Part shown: positions 1-5,102 of the stretch, piece after piece
Layout of the letters: each line of letters begins with the position of its first letter
Numbering within the stretch: position 1 is the first letter of the stretch
NCBI GenBank assembly: GCA_021782055.1
Contig: JAJXVP010000146.1
Coordinates: 1 to 6,915 of the forward strand
Length of the DNA stretch: 6,915 nt
Direction of reading: 5' to 3'
Source: a bacterium
GTDB taxonomy: Bacteria; Spirochaetota; Spirochaetia; JABEVK01
Position numbers and translations under genes: made by a program
The notes under the pieces: generated by a model
Seen by the model: the letters and a program-made list of their open reading frames with translations, nothing else
Databases searched by the model: none
What the model was told of the DNA's origin: nothing

Positions 1-416
1 AGGTCAACGCAGAACGCGATAAACGGGCAAAAATCGCTAAGTCGATCGGTGAGATGAACGCACGGATCAATCAGTCCGTGGGGATCATGGAAGAAGCGAT
101 CAATAAATCCGAAGGCGAAAAACAAAAACAGATTAACGAGGCCGAAGGTCGCGCTTCAGAAATCTTGGCTGTTTCAAAGGCCACCGCTGAAGGCCTTGAA
201 AAATTAGCGGGTGCCATGAGTTTGCCCGGGGGCGACATGGCGGTCGAAATGCAAATGATTGAAAAGTTTGTTGCTCAGCTGGCAAACCTTCAGGGCAAGA
301 CCAATAAGGTCATTTTACCGCTTGATCTTACCAATTTGGATAGCGTAACCCGGCTTGCTTCCCAAGCCGTTAGGCCCGAGCACGACTCACCAGCGCCAGA
401 CTCAGGGGCGCTATAA
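1..416 (+). CDS. Stomatin/SLP-2-like SPFH (band 7) protein, C-terminal part, 5' truncated by window edge
   Basis: An open frame runs from the first full codon at position 3 to TAA at 414-416, so only about the last 137 residues are visible and the real start lies outside the window. An internal Met at position 54 is not a convincing start because the same frame is open and coiled-coil-like upstream of it. The visible part is Ala/Glu/Lys-rich (EGEKQKQINEAEGRASEIL, then AVSKATAEGLEKLA), the helical region that follows the SPFH domain in stomatin and SLP-2/paraslipin proteins. Next come a Pro-Gly-Gly turn, a segment like the family's 'A(V)...(V/E)(K/Q)FV..L..L' helix, and a hydrophobic VILPLDL stretch that matches the usual C-terminal extension. 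These proteins are membrane-anchored oligomeric scaffolds, often paired with an NfeD protease-like partner; any such partner would be upstream and is not seen. The family call is fairly secure; the exact subtype is inferred. A terminator follows directly. Confidence 0.82.
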   Translation, partial: VNAERDKRAKIAKSIGEMNARINQSVGIMEEAINKSEGEKQKQINEAEGRASEILAVSKATAEGLEKLAGAMSLPGGDMAVEMQMIEKFVAQLANLQGKTNKVILPLDLTNLDSVTRLASQAVRPEHDSPAPDSGAL

Positions 417-444
417 AAAAAGCCGGCGTAAAGCCGGCTTTTTT
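416..444. terminator. Bidirectional intrinsic terminator between the SPFH gene and fba
   Basis: A perfect 12-bp inverted repeat, AAAAAAGCCGGC (416-427) and GCCGGCTTTTTT (433-444), is separated by a 5-nt GTAAA loop. The core stem is six G/C pairs and each outer arm is a run of A or T, so transcripts from either strand end in a hairpin followed by a U-tract. It begins at the last base of the SPFH stop codon and lies 24 bp past the fba stop, the right place to end both convergent genes. Confidence 0.93.
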
Positions 445-468
445 CGTTGTTAGACTTGGGCGGCCTTG

Positions 469-1467
469 TTAGGCGCGTTCCGCCGAGCCGAGAACTTCGC
501 GGTTCTTGTGCATATAGAGCTTCTTCAGTTCATCACGGGCCGGTCCCAGGTACTTCCTGGGGTCAAATTCACTGGGGTTTTCCTGAAAGACTTTGCGGAT
601 AGCGGCAGTCATGGCCAAGCGTCCGTCCGAGTCGATGTTAATTTTGCAAACAGCCGATTTCGCGGCGCGGCGCAACTGTTCTTCGGGAATACCAACGGTG
701 TCTTTCAACTTACCGCCGTACTGGGTGATCTGCTTAACGTACTCGACGGGAACCGAAGAGGAGCCATGCAGAACGATGGGGAAGCCGGGGAGCTTCTTTT
801 CAATTTCTTCAAGGATGTCAAAGCGGAGGGCCGGAGGGACCAGGATCCCGTCAGCGGTGCGTGTGCACTGCTCGGGCTTGAATTTGGTGGCTCCGTGGCT
901 GGTACCGATCGAAATGGCCAAAGAGTCAACACCGGTGCGTTTTACGAAGTCAATGACTTCTTCGGGCTTGGTATAGGACGAGTGCTCAGCGACAACGTCG
1001 TCTTCGATACCGGCGAGAACGCCCAGTTCACCCTCAACCGAAACGTAATCTTTCTGGCTATGAGCAAAATCAACCACCGACTTGGTCAACTTAATGTTCT
1101 CTTCGTAGGGCAGGTGTGAACCATCGATCATGACTGAAGAAAAGCCACTTTCAATACAGCTTTTGCACAGGTCAAGGCTGTCGCCGTGGTCGAGGTGCAA
1201 AACAATAGGAATCGAATAGCCGAGTTCTTTGGCATATTCGCCGGCGCCTTTAGCGAGGTTGCGGAGGAGGGTTGCATTCGCGTACTTGCGGGCACCGGAA
1301 GAAACCTGGAGGATCACCGGAGACTTGGTTTCAACACAGGCCTGGATAATGGCCTGAAGCTGCTCCAGATTGTTGAAGTTGTAGGCGGGAATGGCGTAGC
1401 CGCCTTTGACAGCCTTGGCGAACAAATCTTTGGTGTTCACCAGGCCCAGATCTTTATAACTGACCAT
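469..1467 (-). CDS. fba: Fructose-bisphosphate aldolase, class II (zinc-dependent)
   Basis: Encodes 332 residues. The enzyme reversibly cleaves fructose 1,6-bisphosphate to dihydroxyacetone phosphate and glyceraldehyde 3-phosphate in the cytoplasm (glycolysis and gluconeogenesis). Class II motifs are all in place: HLDHG at 91-95, with D93 as the likely catalytic acid and H94 as a zinc ligand; VEGELG with E145; a GTSHG block with H191; VLHGSSSVP with H234; and KINIDSDGRLA with N277-D279 for substrate phosphate/hydroxyl binding. The length and sequence, including the C-terminal SEFDPRKYLGPARD block, resemble the Treponema-type enzyme as I recall it. The ATG at 1467 is supported by an AAGGAG ribosome site (minus strand, 1478-1473) five bases upstream. 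The gene ends 24 bp from the shared terminator and lies downstream of the DUF4954 gene on the same strand, so readthrough from that gene is possible in addition to its own promoter. The family assignment is very secure. Confidence 0.97.
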   Translation of the reverse strand: MVSYKDLGLVNTKDLFAKAVKGGYAIPAYNFNNLEQLQAIIQACVETKSPVILQVSSGARKYANATLLRNLAKGAGEYAKELGYSIPIVLHLDHGDSLDLCKSCIESGFSSVMIDGSHLPYEENIKLTKSVVDFAHSQKDYVSVEGELGVLAGIEDDVVAEHSSYTKPEEVIDFVKRTGVDSLAISIGTSHGATKFKPEQCTRTADGILVPPALRFDILEEIEKKLPGFPIVLHGSSSVPVEYVKQITQYGGKLKDTVGIPEEQLRRAAKSAVCKINIDSDGRLAMTAAIRKVFQENPSEFDPRKYLGPARDELKKLYMHKNREVLGSAERA

Positions 1468-1472
1468 GGTAG

Positions 1473-1478
1473 CTCCTT
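1473..1478 (-). promoter_or_regulatory. fba ribosome binding site
   Basis: On the minus strand this reads AAGGAG, five bases before the ATG at 1467. It is the strongest Shine-Dalgarno match seen on the minus strand here and fixes the fba start. Confidence 0.8.
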
Positions 1479-1498
1479 GTGCTTGGATAACTGCTTTC

Positions 1499-1506
1499 TT
1501 TATAGC
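1499..1506 (-). promoter_or_regulatory. Candidate extended -10 promoter of fba
   Basis: On the minus strand the sequence reads TGCTATAAA (whole element about 1507-1499): a TGn extension followed by TATAAA, five of six matches to TATAAT. No good -35 box lies 15-18 bases upstream (the region reads roughly CTTTCCCT), which is consistent with an extended -10 promoter. Transcription would start near 1492, giving a leader of about 25 bases that contains the ribosome site. The match is seen directly; the promoter function is inferred. Confidence 0.5.
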
Positions 1507-1551
1507 AAAAAACGAGGTTAAGGGAAAGCCCGCGTGAGGCTTAGGCCAAAC

Positions 1552-1592
1552 TTATCCCGAGAAGTTCAGAGTCTATCCCCAAGTTATCCACA
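1552..1592 (+). promoter_or_regulatory. Cluster of DnaA-box-like 9-mers upstream of fba
   Basis: Three 9-mers in the same orientation lie within 41 bases: TTATCCCGA (1552-1560, 7/9 to TTATCCACA), CTATCCCCA (1573-1581, 7/9) and a perfect TTATCCACA (1584-1592). A further 7/9 copy in the opposite orientation, TTATCCAAG, reads from 1490 to 1482. An AT-rich stretch follows at about 1598-1630. The cluster sits upstream of the candidate fba promoter. DnaA can act as a transcription regulator at such boxes, but binding here is only inferred; there is no dnaA, dnaN or gyrase gene in view to suggest an origin. Confidence 0.4.
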
Positions 1593-1640
1593 ACCTTGTT
1601 GTTAGGTAAATTCTTGCAAATTTTTAAGGGTAAAGGGGAG

Positions 1641-3386
1641 CTAGAAGCCGAGAAGGGCCAAATTCTGGCGCAAAGAATCTAAATCCTGTCGCTTTTCTTC
1701 GATAAAAGGGTCTTTCTCGGCTGGGGCGTGAACTTGCGAGTAGTCGGAAAGGATTTCGCCGCCTTTTTGGTCATCTTTTTGGCGGGAACGCAAAGCTTCG
1801 GCCAGAATTTCCTCTTCAAGTGTTAAAATTGCGTCAAAACGGGCCTTTTTTGTGGTTTGACCCCACGAAAGGCGTTCAAAAAAGCCTTCTAACCAGCTTG
1901 GATCAACCGGGCCCAAACCTAAGCAGCTATCCACATAGAGACGCAAAGCCCCGTACAGACTGTACTTTTTGTAGGCATCCACGGCCAAAAGGCGGTCTTT
2001 CTCGGATAGAACGTTGCGACCAAGCCCGGGAAGCTCTTGAGGTGTGTACACAGATTTTCCCTTTATTTTCTCAAGACTTTCACCACTTATCCACAACCCC
2101 TCCACAAGGTCGGGTCGCCAAAGCCGCAGATCCGTTGTCAAGGCCCGAGCTCTGTTACGGCGAAGGAACTTTTTTTCGTTGCGAAGCAGCATATAAATGT
2201 TTTCGCGAAGCACCCAAGCGGGGATAGCTCTGTTGTAGCCCTGGGGGGTGCCGGGCAAGGTGTTTTCTACAAGCAACGAAAAAGGAAAGGTGTATTTTTG
2301 GGGGTCGGTGACGACCCCGGTTGCTAGAATGGTATAGGGGGCCAGCGACCAATCAGCGGGAAACTTCACGGCGCAATCGAGGCCAAAAAACATTCCCTCA
2401 CCGGGACGGACTTCTTGGTCAGGGGATCTCGAGGTGTGATTTGAGCCCACGTTAGCCCCATACCCCACGTTACCCCTTCCGGCCGGCCACCAGGCAGCGA
2501 TCAGCAAGCTGTGGTGGTGGAGGCCGATAAAAGGGCCCAAAAGGGAAGCGTGGACTTCTCCGCCGGCAATGGTGGTATTGGGCCCAATGAGACTCTCGTG
2601 GACACGGGCAAACTCCTCGGCGCCAGAGGCTTCAAGAAAGACGCTGTTTTTGACTAACGCCTGGGTCTCGAGAATCGTGCCGGCTTGAAAAAAACAGTTA
2701 TCGGCGATAACCCCGGCCCCCAGGTGGATGGGGCGTTCGTCGCCAGAAAAGAAACAAGAATCCTTGAGTTGGGTACAACCCTTGGCTTCGACGGGGCCTA
2801 CAAAAAGGACCCCTTCGGCTAGGTTTACTTGAAAAAGCGAACTTTGGGGGCCAACATAGCTGAAAACGGCTTCGATTTGTTCCCCGTAGTACTGGGCTTC
2901 GGCCCAGGCGGGTAGGGAATTGGCCCCAGTAAGGGCAGTTTCTAAGGTGATCGCCTCGGTGACAGGAATCCAACGTTCGCCGGTCTCGACCCCTGCTTTC
3001 AGCTGTCGGCCCAGGCCAAACCGTGTTGGCCGGGGGCAATCCAGGGCCGAGGACACCACTTGCCCTTCACACAGGGTACGGCGAAGCCGTGGACAGCGTT
3101 CGACCTTGGCGGTAGGGGCAATTTCGCTGTCTTCAAGAGTCGAAAACCAAACACCACCCTGTTCAAACCGGCCTAGAACGACTCGGCCACAAAACCGGTT
3201 GCCATAAATATTTTTAGGTGAAAAATCTTGAGTGACAAAAAGTTGCCCTTCAACATAGTTACCTTGCGCGGCTAAAGCGGCGATTTCTTCGGGGCTAGCT
3301 GGTCGCAAGGGCGCCCCCCAAAAGCTCAGAGCGCTTTGGCGGTGTTCGCGAAGGCGGTTTAAGAGGGGTAAAAGGGAAGATTTCAT
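1641..3386 (-). CDS. DUF4954-like protein with hexapeptide/beta-helix type domain, function unknown
   Basis: A large soluble protein of 581 residues from ATG 3386, or 599 from a TTG at 3440. Numbering from the TTG, residues 65-135 and 200-300 contain short hydrophobic-turn repeats (for example LEDSEIAPTAKVERC, IHLGAGVIADNCFFQAGTIL, HESLIGPNTTIAGGEVHASLLGP split over 280-303) like left-handed beta-helix proteins of the sugar-nucleotide/acyltransferase type. A very conserved-looking block follows at 302-360, with GPFIGLHHHSLLIAAWWP, GRGNVGYGANVGSNHT and a PGEGMFFGLDCAVKFP segment, which I recognise as the DUF4954 family known from Bacteroidetes and spirochaetes. The C-terminal third (about 410-599) is helical and charged. 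No signal peptide or membrane span is seen, so it is probably cytoplasmic. A link to cell-envelope sugar or acyl transfer is only fold-based inference. ATG 3386 is preferred because the TTG lacks a good ribosome site and its extension would run into the divergent promoter, but its own GGGAG lies a long 13 bases upstream, so the start is not settled. Confidence 0.8.
   Translation of the reverse strand: MKSSLLPLLNRLREHRQSALSFWGAPLRPASPEEIAALAAQGNYVEGQLFVTQDFSPKNIYGNRFCGRVVLGRFEQGGVWFSTLEDSEIAPTAKVERCPRLRRTLCEGQVVSSALDCPRPTRFGLGRQLKAGVETGERWIPVTEAITLETALTGANSLPAWAEAQYYGEQIEAVFSYVGPQSSLFQVNLAEGVLFVGPVEAKGCTQLKDSCFFSGDERPIHLGAGVIADNCFFQAGTILETQALVKNSVFLEASGAEEFARVHESLIGPNTTIAGGEVHASLLGPFIGLHHHSLLIAAWWPAGRGNVGYGANVGSNHTSRSPDQEVRPGEGMFFGLDCAVKFPADWSLAPYTILATGVVTDPQKYTFPFSLLVENTLPGTPQGYNRAIPAWVLRENIYMLLRNEKKFLRRNRARALTTDLRLWRPDLVEGLWISGESLEKIKGKSVYTPQELPGLGRNVLSEKDRLLAVDAYKKYSLYGALRLYVDSCLGLGPVDPSWLEGFFERLSWGQTTKKARFDAILTLEEEILAEALRSRQKDDQKGGEILSDYSQVHAPAEKDPFIEEKRQDLDSLRQNLALLGF
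1927..1935 (+). promoter_or_regulatory. DnaA-box-like 9-mer inside the DUF4954 gene
   Basis: CTATCCACA matches the TTATCCACA consensus at 8 of 9 bases, in the same orientation as the perfect boxes at 1584 and 2087. It encodes part of a Tyr-Val-Asp-Ser stretch on the minus strand and may be a coincidence of coding sequence. Confidence 0.25.
2087..2095 (+). promoter_or_regulatory. Perfect DnaA-box consensus inside the DUF4954 gene
   Basis: TTATCCACA matches the consensus at all nine positions and is the second perfect copy within about 500 bases. On the coding strand it covers Leu-Trp-Ile-Ser codons, so codon content could explain it. Binding is inferred only. Confidence 0.35.
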
Positions 3387-3433
3387 AGGGTTATCGTTGC
3401 TCCCGTAAGAATAGTTGATCAAAGAAGAATCAT

Positions 3434-3463
3434 TTGACAATGGGGAAGCCCCGACCTTAGAAT
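3434..3463 (+). promoter_or_regulatory. Sigma-70-type promoter of the five-gene + strand cluster
   Basis: A perfect -35 box TTGACA (3434-3439) and a -10 box TAGAAT (3458-3463, five of six matches to TATAAT) are separated by 18 bases. Transcription would begin near 3470, leaving a leader of roughly 27 bases before the ATG at 3497. The spacer contains a short perfect inverted repeat, GGGG-AAG-CCCC (3442-3452), that could be a small operator or may be chance. The -35 box would overlap the first codons of the divergent DUF4954 gene if that gene used its TTG start. Confidence 0.72.
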
Positions 3464-3485
3464 AAAGGATAAATTTAGTTATGAT

Positions 3486-3492
3486 GAGGGGG
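3486..3492 (+). promoter_or_regulatory. Ribosome binding site of the FMN-binding protein gene
   Basis: GAGGGGG lies four bases before the ATG at 3497. It is a purine-rich Shine-Dalgarno variant close to the start and supports this initiation codon. Confidence 0.65.
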
Positions 3493-3496
3493 CTTT

Positions 3497-3946
3497 ATGA
3501 AGATCCGTTGGATGGTCTTTTTTCTGCTGGCAGTTACGTTGACGCCGTTGCATGCGGTGGGGTCAAAACTGCAAGATGGGACCTATAAGGTCGCCTTTGA
3601 CGCTCCTGATGCGTTTGGCTACAAAGAGTTTGTTGAAATTACCGTTGTAGGCGGACGTATTGATTCAGCAGTTTATGACGCTCTCAATACCGCGGACGGT
3701 ACCTTGAAATCCGAAGAGCCCGGTTATGAATCGCAGATGAAGAGCGCCGTTGGCGTGGGGCCGAAAGAATATATGAAACAGTTGGTGAAAGAGCTCCTTG
3801 ACCAACAAAGCGCTCATGTGGATTCGGTGGCCGGTGCCACGGAATCTAGCGCCAATTTCCGCCTGTTAGCCGCCGAAGCGATTAAGAAAGCGATAGCTGG
3901 CGACACCTCAGAAGGAACCCTTCCGCAGCCTAATCCTAAATCTTGA
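3497..3946 (+). CDS. Exported FMN-binding-domain protein (FMN_bind family)
   Basis: A 149-residue protein with a signal peptide: K2 and R4, a hydrophobic core at about 5-17 (WMVFFLLAVTLTP) and a likely cleavage after LHA at residue 20. There is no lipobox Cys, so it should be periplasmic rather than a lipoprotein. The mature part is a single FMN_bind domain: LQDGTYKVAF near the start, a middle EITVVGGRIDSAVYD strand pair, and the flavinylation-like motif D109-S-V-A-G-A-T115 followed by ESS. In this family the Thr of the (S/T)GAT motif is esterified to FMN by the transferase ApbE. Here the Ser/Thr before GAT is Ala, but the acceptor Thr115 is present. Such domains carry electrons outside the cytoplasm, as in NqrC/RnfG and stand-alone relatives. 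It is first in the cluster, directly behind the promoter, and seven bases before the next possible start. The domain call is secure; redox partners are unknown and no apbE is in view. Confidence 0.88.
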   Translation: MKIRWMVFFLLAVTLTPLHAVGSKLQDGTYKVAFDAPDAFGYKEFVEITVVGGRIDSAVYDALNTADGTLKSEEPGYESQMKSAVGVGPKEYMKQLVKELLDQQSAHVDSVAGATESSANFRLLAAEAIKKAIAGDTSEGTLPQPNPKS

Positions 3947-3953
3947 TTTTTTC

Positions 3954-4673
3954 GTGGCTTTTCCTCAGACTCGAGCGATGACAAGCTCGGGTTTGGGGTT
4001 GGGAAAAACTTTTCTTCTCTTTTTTTTGGGTTTTTTTGGTAGTTTTTTAATGCTGGTTGTTCGCTCGGTAGTCACGGGGCGAATGATTCACCTTTTTTTG
4101 TTTTGGAATCTCATTTTAGCGGTCATTCCCTTAGTGGTTGCGGTTCTAACAGCGGTGGTCACCCACAAGGGCCCTCGTTTTTTAACTATCCCAGCCTTGG
4201 TTGTGTTCAGCTTTGCCTGGGTAGTCTTTTTTCCCAACTCCTCCTACCTCTTTACCGACTTTATCCACTTGATTCAAAAAGGCCTACCAGCCGAAAATCC
4301 CAACGCCCGGGGAATGGAAAATATGCTGTTGTGGTACGACGTCATTGTCCGCTCACTGTTCGCCTTTGCGGGGCACTTTTTGGGTCTGGTGTCGCTGTGG
4401 ATCATGCATCGCCAATGGAAAAAGGCCGTCGGACGGGTGGGCGGCTGGGTCTTAGTAGGCGTTTCCACGTTGTTAGCGGGCTATGGTGTCTTCATGGGAC
4501 GTTTCCTGCGTCTGAATAGTTGGAACCTCTTCACACCGGGCGATGCCTGGACAAGGTTGGTAGACAACCTTTCGACCCCTGATGCTTGGCTCTTTTCTAT
4601 CAGCTTGGCGGTCTTTTTATTGATCAGCTATTTCTTTGTCTACCTGTTCAAACAAGCACGAGGGGGAGAATGA
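3954..4673 (+). CDS. DUF1361 family integral membrane protein
   Basis: A 239-residue polytopic protein. About six hydrophobic spans can be seen at roughly 18-38, 45-70, 76-95, 130-152, 163-182 and 211-232. Conserved-looking motifs lie between them: FFPNSSYLFTDFIHL (92-106), a WYD triplet (127-129) and GRFLRLNSWNL (182-192), the pattern I associate with DUF1361. No biochemical function is established for the family as far as I know. The start is uncertain: GTG 3954 follows the previous stop by seven bases but has no ribosome site, while ATG 3978 (skipping eight residues) has only a weak GAG before it. Its 3' end overlaps the cdd start by four bases (ATGA), so the two are probably translationally coupled. 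Long T runs at 4020-4048 encode Phe-rich parts of span 1. Being next to an exported flavoprotein suggests, but does not show, a shared envelope role. Confidence 0.83.
   Translation: MAFPQTRAMTSSGLGLGKTFLLFFLGFFGSFLMLVVRSVVTGRMIHLFLFWNLILAVIPLVVAVLTAVVTHKGPRFLTIPALVVFSFAWVVFFPNSSYLFTDFIHLIQKGLPAENPNARGMENMLLWYDVIVRSLFAFAGHFLGLVSLWIMHRQWKKAVGRVGGWVLVGVSTLLAGYGVFMGRFLRLNSWNLFTPGDAWTRLVDNLSTPDAWLFSISLAVFLLISYFFVYLFKQARGGE
4661..4668 (+). promoter_or_regulatory. Ribosome binding site of cdd within the end of the DUF1361 gene
   Basis: AGGGGGAG lies just before two tandem ATG codons (4670 and 4673). Spacing is very short for the first (about 1-3 bases) and better for the second (4 bases), so initiation may use either; the resulting proteins differ by one Met. 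Confidence 0.6.
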
Positions 4674-5092
4674 TGACCACTGCCGATCCTGACGTCCAAA
4701 AATCTTGGGAGCTGGCGTGCTCGGCGCGAAAGAACTCGTATTCACCCTATTCGCGCTTTGCGGTGGGAGCGGCTTTAAAGCTCCGCGAAGGTGGGACGGT
4801 GACCGGGTGTAATGTCGAAAATGCGAGCTATGGCGGAACGGTCTGTGCGGAACGCACGGCGGTTTTTGCCGCGGTAGCGCAGGGTTGTCGGAGTTTTGAG
4901 CATTTAGTGGTGGTTACCGAGACCACTCCGGCTTCACCGCCCTGCGCCTTTTGTTTAGGGGTTTTGGCAGAGTTTTGCCCGCCGGAGTTTCCGATCTATC
5001 TTGCCAACCTCAAGGGAATTGAGAAGTCCTTCACTTTAGGCGAGCTCTTGCCGCACCCCTTTCAGCTTGCCAAAACCTCGACGCTCCTCTAG
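4670..5092 (+). CDS. cdd: Cytidine deaminase, homotetrameric short type
   Basis: A 140-residue enzyme that converts cytidine and deoxycytidine to uridine and deoxyuridine in pyrimidine salvage, in the cytoplasm. Numbering from ATG 4670, NSYSPYSRFAVGAAL (22-36) is the usual N-terminal motif, and CNVENASYGGTVCAER (47-62) supplies substrate-binding N48 and E50, zinc ligand C59 and proton-shuttle E61. PPCAFCLGVLAEF (90-102) supplies zinc ligands C92 and C95. This last motif normally reads PCGxCRQ; here Gly is Ala and Arg-Gln is Leu-Gly, although all three cysteines and the CAER arginine are kept, so activity is expected. The length fits the single-zinc tetrameric class of about 130-140 residues. 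ATG 4670 overlaps the stop of the DUF1361 gene; an upstream in-frame GTG/ATG region inside that gene is not credible as a start. The next gene follows ten bases after the stop. Confidence 0.95.
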   Translation: MMTTADPDVQKSWELACSARKNSYSPYSRFAVGAALKLREGGTVTGCNVENASYGGTVCAERTAVFAAVAQGCRSFEHLVVVTETTPASPPCAFCLGVLAEFCPPEFPIYLANLKGIEKSFTLGELLPHPFQLAKTSTLL

Positions 5093-5102
5093 GCTGACGA
5101 AC

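Noticed and set aside
466..1119. 217-codon open frame on the + strand opposite fba
   Set aside because: It is fully antisense to a well-conserved aldolase gene, has no recognisable domain, and its openness is explained by the codon use of fba.
1480..1640. Chromosomal replication origin
   Set aside because: DnaA-like boxes and an AT-rich stretch are present, but there is no dnaA, dnaN, gyrase or similar neighbour, no repeated AT-rich unwinding 13-mers, and the gap is only 173 bases.
1820..2327. Open frames on the + strand opposite the DUF4954 gene
   Set aside because: They are antisense to a long gene with clear family motifs and show no domain of their own.
4586..4669. Earlier start for cdd inside the DUF1361 gene
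   Set aside because: It would add 28 residues unlike cytidine deaminases; the purine-rich ribosome site sits directly before ATG 4670/4673.
5067..5102. Upstream TTG start for purU
   Set aside because: It would overlap cdd by 26 bases and add twelve basic residues not typical of PurU; ATG 5103 gives the normal length.
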